Source: Mytilus trossulus (Eukaryota; Mollusca; Bivalvia; Mytilida; Mytilidae). From it: a stretch of 64,000 bases of DNA. Position 1 is the stretch's first letter. The number at the start of each line of letters is the position of its first letter. The notes below the pieces were generated by a model. It was not told the DNA's origin and made no database searches. It was given only the letters and a program-made list of their open reading frames with translations. Location: contig NC_086378.1 in NCBI RefSeq assembly GCF_036588685.1, forward strand, positions 15,975,578-16,039,577, given 5' to 3'. Shown here in pieces: positions 12,900 through 24,269 of this stretch. The position numbers were made by a program, and so were the translations under genes.

Positions 12900-13780
12900 T
12901 AAAGGTTTTGTGAGCTTTTGAAGTGAATACTAACATTTTTGTGCTTTGTAAAGAATATTACCATAGAGGATTGGATGTGAAATACCTGAACGTATAAGAT
13001 GTCTGCATGCTGAGTTATATTTACGAATTATTTCCTTATACCGATGATAGAATTTAGTAAATGTTTGACTAGTTTGTGATATCGAAAACCCTGGTTGAAT
13101 ATTTTTTCAGTAATACATAAATTTCTCTCGCTAAAATATAATACGTTATTTCATACACGAGCGAATCGTACAGGTTGAGATATATAAACACCATAAGATG
13201 GTGGAAAGGGAACGTCACTATCAAAAAATGGATAATTAACGATAGGAAATGAAAAATCATCTCTTTTATCATTCATTTTTTTAAAAAGCTTCCCGTTAAT
13301 GATAGAGATATCAAGATCGAAAATATCTAAAAGTATTGTTCCATTTGTGTATCAAATGTTGTTTCGATGGATCTTTGCTAATTTAAGTCAACAATTGTAA
13401 CTCAAAACAATACAAAAACATGTCCGTAATAATTGGTGCACAGTTAGTCCCCATTGTAATTCCAATAACTTGACGGTATACGGAATCACCAAAGCGAACA
13501 AAGATGTTATCAAGTAAAAATTCAAGCGCATATATAGTATCAAAGCATGTCCAATTGACATAGTTCTTTTGTTTATTGCTTCTTAAAAATGACTTGAGAG
13601 TTAAAATATATGCACTCGCATTCTGACTTTTTAAATACCTATAAAATTAGGTATGTGATTTTTTTCTAAATAAGAATATGAGGCAAGGTGGTAAATAGGG
13701 TAGAAAAATTCAAGAAAACAAGCAGTTGTTCTAGCTGGTGTAAAGAATTGATAAATTGTGTGATATTGTCCATTTATTAG
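12900..13780 (-). pseudogene. Second decayed Penelope-like RT
   Basis: On the minus strand, fragments read 'LLDNIFVRFGDSVYRQVIG' and 'TMGTNCAP' (13430-13530), 'DKRDDFSFPIVNYPFF' with 'SYGVYISQ' (13170-13280) and 'SGISHPILYGNILYKAQK' (12935-13000). These match block for block the open PLE RT at 40626-42042, including its 'DKRDDFNFPIINFPF' and 'SYGVYISQLIRYAR'. The catalytic YIDD block is not readable. Stops and frameshifts are frequent, so it is an old copy. LINE-A starts immediately beyond its upstream edge, so LINE-A probably inserted into it or beside it. Confidence 0.75.
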
Positions 13781-13859
13781 ACTCTGAGTCTGTGTTCTGA
13801 CATTTATAGTATATTGAATCGAGCAACGGAGGCGAAAAACTGAGAAATTTGAGTGTAAA

Positions 13860-14804
13860 ATGGAAAACTTTCAACAATTTTCCATGTACCCACAATGTAG
13901 TGTTAGTGGCGTGAATACATATGTAAACAATACCGAGAATATGAATATGAACAGTGAATTATGTTATGGCCACGTTAGAACAGTAAGTAATGATACTGAC
14001 AATTTTACACACATGAGAAAAAGAAGTCTCTCAAACCAAGATATGCAATATTTATCTGATAATGATTCAATGAATAAACGACTGAAGAAATCGATAGTTT
14101 CTCCCCAATCGAACACACCGCCAACAATAGAAGTAGAACCCCCTACTAGATTAGAATTGCTTATAATCCAATTATCTACAAACTTAAACACAGTGAGTGA
14201 AAAGCTAGAAAAGAGAATAGATGAACTTGAAACAAATTTTGAACAAAAGATTACCGAAAAAATATCAGAAAAGGTTTCAATAATGATTGATGAAAAGCTA
14301 AAACAGAATATAGATACAGTTAGAGAAGAAGTAAAAGCTGACATGTTAGGTATGCAAAATAAAATAGATGAGTTAGAAAAAACTGTTAAAACAAAAACTA
14401 TAGGTGAGAAAAGTGAAAGCAGAAATAAGATAGTCATCAAGAACTTGAATTTTGACGAGAGAGAGAAAGAAAATGAAGATATTACTAAGAATAAAGTCCA
14501 AACGTTATTGAAAGACGGTCTTACTCTTTCTGACATTACACTTAAGTCGGTTTGTAGAAAAGAAAGTAGAGGTTCCTATCCAGGTGTTGTTATAGTAGAA
14601 ATAGATAATTTTGACAATAAATCGAAAATTATGAAAAACAAGCGAAAGTTGAGGGCAAACAGGGCTTATGAAAATGTCTACATAAATAATGACCAGTCTG
14701 CTGAATCACGAAACATACAAGCCAGTTTTAGAACTGTATTGAAAGAACTAGGTAAAGAAAAAGACTACAAATTCGTCGGAACCCGTTTAGTTAAAAATAA
14801 ATAG
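13860..14804 (+). CDS. LINE-A ORF1 protein (coiled coil, RRM-like)
   Basis: A 314-residue protein starting at an ATG. Residues about 1-95 are polar and low in structure. Residues about 95-185 are a heptad-like coiled coil rich in Lys and Glu ('KLEKRIDELETNFEQKITEK'), expected to trimerise or dimerise the protein. Residues about 190-314 form a compact domain with 'NKIVIKNLNFDE' and 'GVVIVEIDNF', which resembles the beta-strand motifs of the RRM-like nucleic-acid-binding domain in L1-type ORF1 proteins. Family knowledge says such proteins coat the element RNA and act as chaperones. The stop is TAG at 14802. ORF2 continues in the same reading frame directly after that stop, which is unusual. Confidence 0.85.
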   Translation: MENFQQFSMYPQCSVSGVNTYVNNTENMNMNSELCYGHVRTVSNDTDNFTHMRKRSLSNQDMQYLSDNDSMNKRLKKSIVSPQSNTPPTIEVEPPTRLELLIIQLSTNLNTVSEKLEKRIDELETNFEQKITEKISEKVSIMIDEKLKQNIDTVREEVKADMLGMQNKIDELEKTVKTKTIGEKSESRNKIVIKNLNFDEREKENEDITKNKVQTLLKDGLTLSDITLKSVCRKESRGSYPGVVIVEIDNFDNKSKIMKNKRKLRANRAYENVYINNDQSAESRNIQASFRTVLKELGKEKDYKFVGTRLVKNK

Positions 14805-14810
14805 GAATCG

Positions 14811-17786
14811 TTGCGGCTTGGAGTATGGAATGTACGGGGTTGGTCGCTTAAAAGTAACGATAATTCTCAATTTCGCAAACAAGTACTTGAATACACAAAT
14901 TGTGACATTTTAGCCTTAACCGAAACATTTCTACGAAAAGACGAAAAGTTGAACATTCCGGGGTATACTTTCTTTGGCAACAATCGGAAAACTATAAACA
15001 GAAATGCTAATCGAGGATCAGGTGGCGTTGGCGTTTTAGTGAAGGATGAAATTTACAATAGCTACACTTTCGAAACTTTGGACTCTGAAGTTGACGGAAT
15101 TTTATGGATTAAAATGAGATCAAAAATAGATGTTTTAAGTTTATGCATTGCGATTTGTTACCTACCCCCAGCCGAGTCGTGTAGAGCGTTGGACCATCGT
15201 GTATTTTTTCAAACTTTATTAGAACAAGTGTATACATACCAAAACATGGGAAGAATTGTTATTTGTGGCGACTTCAACTCTCGAGTAGGACGAAATTTAG
15301 ATTATATCGAAGGTGTTGATAACATTAAACCCCGAAGTGTGGTAGACTTTACAGATAATCATCAAGGTGATGCTTTTATAAATTTTCTTAGTGACGCTAA
15401 TTTTGCGATGTTAAATGGTCGCTTCGGTGACAATGATTTTACATATATTTCACCAACTGGACGTTCAGTGGTCGATTATGTCTGCGTGCCATATGAAGAT
15501 ATGGAATGTATTTTAGATTTTAAAATAATGCCGATGTCGAACATAATTAACGAACTAAATGTCATGCCTGATAGGATCCCAGATCATTCTTTAATGTATT
15601 GTGACATTTTATTGCCGAAGGCAGTTAGCAATGCGAGTTATTGTGATCGTAATACAACAGGATTAAAACGAAAATTTAAAGTGTCTGCATTACCGAGTGA
15701 TTTTCTTAACAATGAGGAGATAACTGAATTGATCAACGATACTATTAGCACTATAGAAAATTCAATTCAAATAAATGAAAACATTCAATTGGCCTATGAC
15801 CAGTTCCAATCTTTGATAAAAAGCGAAATGGAAAATAAATTACCTGTGCATGAAACAGATTATAACAGAAGTGATAAGCGTAAAAAGTCTATGTTTAAAC
15901 CGTATTGGAACGATATTCTGCGTGACCAATGGAATAAAGTATGTATGTCTGAAAGAAAATGGTTAAAACATTCCGGTTCAAACAGTGAAAAGCGCAAATT
16001 AAAAGATTGTTATTGTACAGAACGAAAACAATTTGATCGAATGAACCGTAAATTTAAAAGACGATATCAGAATAACGAACGACAAAAACTAGTAGATAAA
16101 CTCTATTCAAGTAACCAACGTGATTTCTGGCGATCAATCGGGAAAGTAGGAATATGCAACGAACGGAAATCTTGTATACCTAGCGCTGTTGTAAATGAAG
16201 ATGGAACTATAGAAACGGACAAAGTTAACGTTTTAGATCGGTGGAAGGAAGATTTTAGACAACTATTTAACTCCGATGAAAACAACGAAGAAACGAATCC
16301 ACAATCAACGGAAAGTCAAAATGCCAATCGGGATAAAACGGAATTAAATGAACCGATCACTAGAGAGGAAGTGATAACGGCCGTAACCAGAGCAAAGGTC
16401 CGAAAAGCTACAGGTATCGATGATATTCCCGCGGAAGTACTTAAAAATGACACAGCAATAGAACTACTGTACCAAATAATAAGTGGATGTTTTCAGCTCG
16501 GAAAAGTCCCATTAGAATGGACAAGGGGAATAATTAATCCAATATTGAAACCGAACGCAGACGATGAACGTAAACCACTTAACTACCGTGGAATAACATT
16601 GATATCAGTGCCATCTAAAATATACTGTATTATTCTCAATCAACGTCTTAGTAAGTGGCTAGAAGATAACGATCATTTATGCGAAGAACAAAATGGCTTC
16701 CGCAAGGGTAGAAGTTGTGAAGAACACATCCAAGCGTTATACCTGACTTTGAATGATAGAAAAATATCTCGACTGTCCACACATGTATGCTTTATCGACA
16801 TGCGAAAACCGTTTGATACCGTAAATAGAACACTACTATGGCACAAACTACAAGCCTTGGGAATATACGGAAGCTTTCTTAAAGCGATACAGTCACTTTA
16901 CACTGACGTCAAATGCACTGTCCGATTAAATGATGACTTAACCCCTTGGTTTAACGTAGCGAACGGAGTAAAACAAGGATGTATTCTGTCACCAACTCTT
17001 TTTTCCGTTTATATAAACGACTTAGCAGAACATATCAACGCGCTGAATTGTGGTGTACGTATAGACGATACTATGTTGAGCATTTTACTATATGCTGATG
17101 ATATAGCATTGATAGCACCGGATGAAAACAGTCTGCAGCAAATGCTGAACGTTGTTACGGAATGGTGTGAAACATGGAAACTCTCCGTTAATGCAGATAA
17201 AAAAAAAGTTGTTCATTTTCGTCCTCAATCAATAGCGATATCCGAGTATAGTTTTGAATGTAGTGGACACAACATAATGAAAATAGATTCATACAAGTAT
17301 CTTGGAATATGGTTAGACGAGCATCTAACATTTCGGAAGAACGCGAGAGAACTGTCAAAATCAGCCAGTAGAGCATTAGGTGCATTGTGCGGTAAAGTTG
17401 TGGCTGCTGGTGGAATGACACATGGCGTTTACACGAAGCTTTATTCAACAGTTGTTGAGCCGATACTTTTGTATGGAAGTGGAATATGGGGAACAAAGAC
17501 TTTCAGTGAAATAACATCTGTACAGAACCGTGCGTGTAAATATTTTCTATCCGTCGGTAAAAACACTTCAAATTTATCCTCTCGAGGGGATATGGGTTGG
17601 ACATCTTGTGAAACCAAACAGAGGAAGTCCTGCACACGTCTATTGTGCAAGTTATATAAATTGGACGAAACGAGAATGTTGAGCAAAATTTGGAAATATT
17701 CGGCCCGTCGACGCAAAGGATGGACATTCATGGTAAACAAACTGATAGACAAGATTGATATGGACTTTTTTTATACATTGTTTTGA
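14811..17786 (+). CDS. LINE-A ORF2 protein (APE endonuclease, reverse transcriptase)
   Basis: A 991-codon frame. Endonuclease: 'GVWNVRGW' at the very start, 'LTETF' near residue 37, 'GDFNSR' at 153, 'VDYV' near 223 and 'PDHSLM' at 257, covering the APE active-site set. Reverse transcriptase: 'NYRGITLI', 'EEQNGFRKGRSC', 'FIDMRKPFDTV' at 661, 'GVKQGCILSPTLF' and catalytic 'YADD' at 761-764, then 'YLGIWLD'. The enzyme nicks genomic DNA and copies the element RNA at the nick. There is no ATG before codon 102, well inside the endonuclease; the first codon shown is TTG. The frame ends at 'MDFFYTLF' after a conserved-looking 'GDMGW' block, without any Cys/His knuckle, so the C terminus looks truncated. 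Confidence 0.9.
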   Translation: MRLGVWNVRGWSLKSNDNSQFRKQVLEYTNCDILALTETFLRKDEKLNIPGYTFFGNNRKTINRNANRGSGGVGVLVKDEIYNSYTFETLDSEVDGILWIKMRSKIDVLSLCIAICYLPPAESCRALDHRVFFQTLLEQVYTYQNMGRIVICGDFNSRVGRNLDYIEGVDNIKPRSVVDFTDNHQGDAFINFLSDANFAMLNGRFGDNDFTYISPTGRSVVDYVCVPYEDMECILDFKIMPMSNIINELNVMPDRIPDHSLMYCDILLPKAVSNASYCDRNTTGLKRKFKVSALPSDFLNNEEITELINDTISTIENSIQINENIQLAYDQFQSLIKSEMENKLPVHETDYNRSDKRKKSMFKPYWNDILRDQWNKVCMSERKWLKHSGSNSEKRKLKDCYCTERKQFDRMNRKFKRRYQNNERQKLVDKLYSSNQRDFWRSIGKVGICNERKSCIPSAVVNEDGTIETDKVNVLDRWKEDFRQLFNSDENNEETNPQSTESQNANRDKTELNEPITREEVITAVTRAKVRKATGIDDIPAEVLKNDTAIELLYQIISGCFQLGKVPLEWTRGIINPILKPNADDERKPLNYRGITLISVPSKIYCIILNQRLSKWLEDNDHLCEEQNGFRKGRSCEEHIQALYLTLNDRKISRLSTHVCFIDMRKPFDTVNRTLLWHKLQALGIYGSFLKAIQSLYTDVKCTVRLNDDLTPWFNVANGVKQGCILSPTLFSVYINDLAEHINALNCGVRIDDTMLSILLYADDIALIAPDENSLQQMLNVVTEWCETWKLSVNADKKKVVHFRPQSIAISEYSFECSGHNIMKIDSYKYLGIWLDEHLTFRKNARELSKSASRALGALCGKVVAAGGMTHGVYTKLYSTVVEPILLYGSGIWGTKTFSEITSVQNRACKYFLSVGKNTSNLSSRGDMGWTSCETKQRKSCTRLLCKLYKLDETRMLSKIWKYSARRRKGWTFMVNKLIDKIDMDFFYTLF

Positions 17787-18780
17787 ACAGTATTTTATTT
17801 ATTTCATATTTCGATTACGGAGAAAAACGTTTGGTGCTCACATAACTTACCAGATCTGCGATACTAATGACGAGTTTACTTGAAACAGAGAACTAAGACC
17901 AATTGAACATGTTTAGTCTAGACATAGAGTTAATATAAACGGAACAAAATCGCTTGAATTCAACATCTTTCCTGATAATACGTTCATACATCAAAGTTTG
18001 TTTACACAACACGACAATATTGAAAGGTTGTTTCTTCAAGAAATTGGTATCATAAAAAGTTGTACATTGTTTTCTATAACCTCTATCAACACAGTATGAC
18101 ATGCATTATTTCCTAGTGAAATCTGCTTATTCATCTAGCAAAATAGTATGACATGTGTTAACCAACTCAAGTGTGCTACGATATATGAATTAACTTTTAC
18201 AGAGAGGATTTTTGATCCGCATTTATATTACAATGAACTACAGTTATAAAAATATGTTTTCGGATACCTGCATTATTCCGAATATACAGACAAAACTAAT
18301 TGAAAATGTCACAGTTATAGTTTTACATTGTTTTATCTGACTGCCATTTTGTTTTTTATCCAAGAGTAATCATTCATCAACGTATTATAAATCATATTTG
18401 TCTATAAGATCAGTTGTATAAATATGTGATTCATTGGTTACGGCAGCATTTAGCTTTACATAAAGCACCATTTATATTTAATTCAAAGATACTATCAATG
18501 GTTTCCAAATTGCATATTCTAATTTGGGAGCGTCTGACATCTGACGGAACACCCGTTAAATTATTATTGGAAGATAAAAGGCATCAAGATCTGTTGAATA
18601 TTACGAAATCATATTTATAATTAGGTCTATTATTTCTTTATTGAATTAGTAGATGGCTATTTATAATTAATTTCTATGTCAAGTATTTTCTTATATAATA
18701 TTTTTTCTATGTTTATCATCGAGCTCTAATTATTTTTAGAACGAATGTTTTTTTACTGTTCACATAACTATTTTAGCACA
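17787..18780. other. no gene seen
   Basis: No continuation of LINE-A ORF2 in any frame. A 68-codon frame at 18414-18620 has no recognisable motif. No poly(A) or satellite tail of the LINE is evident. Confidence 0.4.
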
Positions 18781-19084
18781 ATCACTATCTCGGAAAAATT
18801 TTGGGGATACTCAATGCGTTACAAGGGCAGCATGTATGTGTAACACATTTCGTTTGGGCAATGTAATAATGGATTTTACCCATTCTTTACTTGTCACCAA
18901 ATTATTACCTGAGTTCTCAGGCAGCCCTGAATAAAACGGGTAACTAGGCAGCCCTCTCGTCGGGTGAACGAATCATTTGTTTGTCCATTTGACAGTTCTT
19001 TTGGATACATGTTTTAGTGTGCAAATGTTTTTTTCACTCGAGGTTATCCGTCTCATGTTGCAAAGTGAGCCCATACCCTCTAAG

Positions 19085-19240
19085 CATGGGCTGGGCCAGC
19101 GCTAAACATGCAGGTATAAAATTTAAGAGTAGGTATTAATATACTTGAGTTTGAAAATGGGATGGGCCAGCGCTCAACATGTCACGCGTAGAGAGGTATA
19201 ATATTTCGGAGTAACAAGTGTTCTTCGAATTATGCTTCAA
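19085..19240. repeat. Two diverged ~71-bp direct repeats
   Basis: 'TGGGCCAGCGCT' followed by a near-identical 'AACATG' occurs at about 19092 and 19163, each followed by an AGAGTA/AGAGAG-GGTAT-type segment. The copies are about 71 bases apart. Function unknown. Confidence 0.6.
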
Positions 19241-19640
19241 GCTCTTGGCAATACTCTCTTTTAAAGGCTCTCTTTGCTATTAAGTTCACATTGTTTGAGG
19301 TTTCATTCAAAAACTCTACGAGTTATGTTTCTGATAGATGTATAATCAAGCGGCTCGTAACTTTCTCCTTATGGTCTAAGTTATTTGAAGTCACATTCAT
19401 ACATCTACACTCTATCGTCTATTGCAGTTGCAGCGATAGATGCTCGAATAATGTGCATTTAATTTCTTGATTGATATATGTATTTTATTTATTTTTTAAA
19501 TACATATCTATCATAAGCATGTTGCCCGTAACGCCAATTTTTATAATATTTTATATTTGTATTTATTGTGTTTTTATTTTATTATGTATATATATTAAAT
19601 ATTTTTCATTTTTTATTTATTTTAATTTTCCATTGGACAA

Positions 19641-19702
19641 TTATAATTTATTATTATTAATTATCATTATTATTATTTTTTAATAATTATTATTATTATT
19701 TT
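19641..19702. repeat. TTA-rich microsatellite
   Basis: Irregular (TTA)n/(ATT)n tract inside a very AT-rich stretch. Apart from this and the direct repeats at 19.1 kb, nothing supported is seen between 18.8 and 21.0 kb. Confidence 0.7.
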
Positions 19703-21039
19703 CTTCATTGAAAGTACTTCATCAGTCGTTCTGGGTCTGTTTACATAACAGGTTTGATTAATACCACGGAGATGCTTCAAACATACATTTAATCTTAAAT
19801 CAGCTTGGGGAAGGTCATTGTTCGTTCATATCTTAGAGTGAAAGAAACACAGCACATAAATGTGTATTAATGTTCATTAATTATAGTTTATGTAAGTGTT
19901 TATTTCCTTGCAGCTGCCATTTGTATCTTTATCTCTTATTCTTGACTTATTTATGATGTCTGCAAATTGTTTAACCGCAGTGTTTTGGAATTCTACTTTG
20001 TCATGTTATCTGATAAATCAGACGCATCAAACTGGGGGTCACTCCTTCCCAACATCGTCTAAAAAGCTATCAGAAATTTTGTTATAGTAGCAGTTGAAAC
20101 TTTGTATAGGATAGGTATACATGTTTATTTTTGTAACAAGTTTATTTTAATTTTAATTGTTTCATATGTTTCACCGTATAGTAATATACGGTGTTGCTTT
20201 TTTCTCATTGTTGAATGCATTACGGTTGCCTCTAATTTCGATCATCTGCTGCTTTCGAATTGTGTGTATAGAAATGTTGTCTTTAAGTAATCATACCCCA
20301 TCTTCGTATTTCCACATTTGTTAAACAGCGAATTTCTTAAAAAAAGAGAAGAAAATAAACCCACTTCGGTCCTTTCAAAACTGTTGCAGCATTTCCAATT
20401 TGTCTACGGGTAATTAGCATTGCATTGTCCGCTTATTTGTTCTCGACAAACTATGATTCGACGATTTCGCTTTTCTAAATTATCAGAAAAAAACAAATTA
20501 ACAGAGAACAACCACGAGATTCATTTTTAAACAAATAAAGTTGTTTAAGTGAACTAAAAAAATATCAATAATAAAATGTGAGTTCTTTTGGTTTTGAATT
20601 TAATTGTAACAGATCAGAATGTTTTGAGATAGAAACAAATTGCAGTAATTTCAAGCGAATCTTTCAAAATTTTCATACAGAATGACGTTTTTACAGCTTT
20701 TAAACCATGTGCCTTCCTTTTCATCTCGAATAGAATTCACATAATATTCACTCAATTCTTCCAAGTCAAAGCAGCTCAATACAGAATGATCAATATAAAC
20801 TAATGTGTCAATTTCATAGATAAAACAAGTCTGTATCAGTTTGAAGGGAAAAGTAAAAAGTCATAAATGGATAATTTGTTTAATTATAAATATATGCCCA
20901 TCTTATAGAATAAAAAATGATATAAACATATACCAGTTTAATAACAAAATTAATAAACAAAACATACTTGTATAAGAAAAAAAGGGTCTCCCTTATTTTA
21001 GAAGCGAACTTTTATAACAGAATTTCAATTATGTTTCTG

Positions 21040-21300
21040 TGTGTCTATGGTTAGCAAATTGTATCATTAGTCGTGTAATTAAGGGATTGAAATGATCGAA
21101 ATTTGAAGAAAGAAAACATATGTGTCTAATATAGGCAACAGAAGTATACTGCTGTTCAATAGTCATATATTGATTAATCCAAAACAAATATGCGTTACAA
21201 ATTAAAAATGACGGGAACATATTATGTATAAGAGGAAAGCAACGGAACAATAGAAACACAGATTGGAACAAAACAATCACCAACATACGCAGACACGGAC
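21040..21300 (-). repeat. Degenerate interspersed repeat, reverse copy of 43560-43740
   Basis: The segment 'GCAACAGAAGTATACTGCTG' (plus strand) is the reverse complement of a matching stretch at about 43685-43705 ('GCGGTATACTACTGTTGCC'). Flanks on both sides align loosely, including the 'AGAAACACAGA' end. This is an old copy of a repeat I know as common in Mytilus. Confidence 0.55.
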
Positions 21301-24079
21301 GATTTCATAACAACTGACATAATCCTGGCTCGATACAGGACATTTTAGAAAAACCAATTGGTCGTTTGAACATGGTTGTATAGCTTATTATCCTTCAACT
21401 TATATGACAATTTTGAAATACCGTTTAAATGACAACTTTACGGGGCAGTGCAAATAGACACTACTTGAACAGTTGTTGTTACAAAGAGCAATTTTGTAAT
21501 AAGATATAAATCATGATAATTATAAAAACAACTGATGGTTTTGTAAATGTTAATTTTGAACCGTAAAGACATACATATAATTTGTGAAATAACGAGAATT
21601 GTTATAATTTAGACGTATTGCCTTTTTCTCTTCGCTCACAATGGAACGGCCATTGCATTTCAAGGAGAAGGGGGATAATGGTTTATTCATTAAACAAACT
21701 ATTCAGATTCCTAAATTGATGAAATAAATACATTTTGTTTAAGCAGAGAACAAAAATTATATATTATGAAATCCAGATTTCCGCCTTAGTATATAGTGTT
21801 ACATTTTTGACAAAAATAATTTGATTGATAGCGATGAAAAACTAAATAATAAAGTCTGCTGTGATTTTTTTGCTCTCCGAAAGAAGATACACGTGTGTAT
21901 TCAAGTAAAATTATTTTTACTAAGATACGAAAAAAAATCGCAACATTCAGAAATGAATTGTCCTCACTACTTGAGGCTATATATATATAAAAAACAAAAG
22001 AACAAAAGAACAAGACAAAATAGGAAAGAAAAATGCAACAACCAAACAAATAGGAATTCCCTCCATAAATAAACAAATAAAAAAACATGAATATAAAAGA
22101 ACAAGCACAACCAAAAACAAAACAAATATAAGTGTACATAAACCTACACTTTAAAGGATATGTCATCAGTGCTTTGTTAGTTAACATTTGATTAAATCGC
22201 AAAATGTGTACAATTGATATGATAGTAAGCATGTAAACAAGTAGTGAACGGGAAAAGCAAACACTTTCTTAAATATTAAAACAATAAACTATTTACTATA
22301 CATCAAATAAATAATAGCATGTAAATACATTAGATAAAGCGAAGCAAAATATACATGACATTATATTCTTATTGTTTCAGTTGATTCAAATGATACAAAT
22401 TAATCATGAACCCAAATGTAAGATTATGCAGTAAATTAAATGTCGAGCATTGCAGAGTTCAGTTCGATATTTATATTTATATTCAATATCAAATAATTTT
22501 ATATGAGTATTTCCGCGCGTGTATAATAAACGTAACATGTTTGAAACATTTGGATATATAAACTTTATAATAATTTTGAAAGTTAAGTCTATAATCTTTT
22601 ATCGTTTGTTTCAATACTCGTTTAAAGCGTCAAATAATGCTTATACAACTTGTATCCCCTTCATTGTTTAAAAAATCAATTGATATGGTAGTTGTTTAAC
22701 TGGTGCATACTGCATAATCATGGTAATACAAGTCATTGTTATTTTGATTTGATTAAATTTGTATACTGTTAAAGGTATTAAACTCTTTCATTGGTTGTAA
22801 AAAAAGAAAAACAAAGATGAGTGAACAAAACAACTAATAGAAAGCGTCCACGGTATAATACTGTTCCTCTTACACATGGTAATCCAAACAATAATAATAG
22901 CATATGCAGTTTTTAATTAAAAAACGCAATTTTGTGTAATATCAAAGCGATTAGGGAATGCATATGAATAATTTACTGGCATGATTTGGCAATTATTTTA
23001 TGCACTCAGAAAGTAGTTCCTCAGAATGTTTTTGTCGTTGACAAATGATGGACTGCACAGAGTGATTATCACATATATTGCATGTCTTGTGAATTCATAT
23101 ACTTATATTTACAAACAAAATAAAACTGCACTATCACGTCTTTTGGTAAGTATAGCAGATGTCTAAATCTTCATGTTATCGTAAATGCCTAGGTTCTTCT
23201 CTTCCTTTTTGTGACCTGAAATGTTTAGATTCCATGTCTAATATTTAATATATAAATCATCATGCATTTAAAGTTATCACTTAATCATGTGCGTGTTTCC
23301 ATTGTCCTTGTATCTTTTATAATAATTAAATCAAACTTATATGTATCGTTTTTATAACATGATTAATATTGAGTGGTTTAAGCTATTGTCTCATCGAAAT
23401 AGCGACACGTTTTCAAGATCTTATGGCTTTAGATACTATAACGTTAAATAAATCGTGTGAATTGTAGTACTTTTCGTAAGGTCCCCCGATGATGCAATTA
23501 ATGCAGGAGATACTAGATTGTAAATTTAGGTAGTCTGAAATTGAACTTGTTTATTCGTAAGGTCCGCGGAGGCATACAGACCCTGGCGTGCTCCTGTTTT
23601 TGCTAACTAGTCGGCTAATCTTCCTAGATCTACGACATTTGAACATTGCTAAACTTCTGTTAATTCATATGTCAATGGCCTCGTTATAATGTCCTGTTGT
23701 CTGTTGTTAGAAATGACGCATTTTAAAGAGAGTATTTTGTTCATATTCAATGGATGTTTCTTTTTAAAGGTAAGTTTGCATGAATACGGTCCCAAATGAG
23801 TTGAGTTATTATCTTGAAAGTCAATATTACTTTGTTGTAATTTGTAACACAACGAGGTTTTTCGAAAATATACATATGTACGTCCTTTATGAGAATTTTA
23901 CTAAGTGGTGTATTAGTCTCTTATTGTCTTCTTATATTTTCAATATATTTAAGCTTTTTAAAAACTGTTCAGACTCTTTTTTTTCAAACGTTATCTTCAA
24001 ATGAATGTATAAGACTGCATGGATAAACAAAATTTATCTTATAGACACCTCAAAATATTCAGGCAGGCATCATATCATA
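21301..24079. other. no gene seen
   Basis: AT-rich. A minus-strand frame at 21786-22232 is hydrophobic and low-complexity with no conserved motif. 'TTCGTAAGGTCC' occurs twice about 77 bases apart near 23476 and 23553. Nothing else is supported. Confidence 0.4.
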
Positions 24080-24096
24080 CGGATGTCAAGTTGGTT

Positions 24097-24237
24097 CAAA
24101 ATTCAACATTCAACATTCAACATTCAAATTTTTTTTTTCTTTCTCGTATCCATTTTCAACATTCCACATTCGATTTCAACATTCAACATTCGATTTCAAC
24201 ATTCAACATTCGATTTCAACATTCAACATTCAAATTT

Positions 24238-24269
<32 letters not shown>

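Larger units (their letters stand above)
13790..17790 (+). mobile_element. Non-LTR retrotransposon LINE-A
   Basis: A two-ORF LINE: ORF1 (coiled coil plus RRM-like domain) and ORF2 (APE endonuclease plus reverse transcriptase). Both frames are open over nearly 4 kb, unlike the decayed elements around it, which suggests a young copy. The 5' edge is set only by the end of PLE similarity. The 3' edge is set by the ORF2 stop, because I see no 3' UTR tail, poly(A) or simple-repeat end after it. No target-site duplication could be identified. The clade cannot be fixed without a phylogeny. Confidence 0.85.

Noticed and set aside
18414-18620. 68-codon frame, considered as the missing end of LINE-A ORF2
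   Set aside because: No Cys/His or conserved LINE C-terminal block, and it lies 600 bases past the ORF2 stop.
19896-20087. Possible exon after a TTCCTTGCAG acceptor
   Set aside because: The acceptor is good but the translated segment has no recognised domain and there is no partner exon.
21786-22232. 148-codon hydrophobic minus-strand frame
   Set aside because: Low complexity, no conserved motif, no splice logic; arises from AT-rich DNA.
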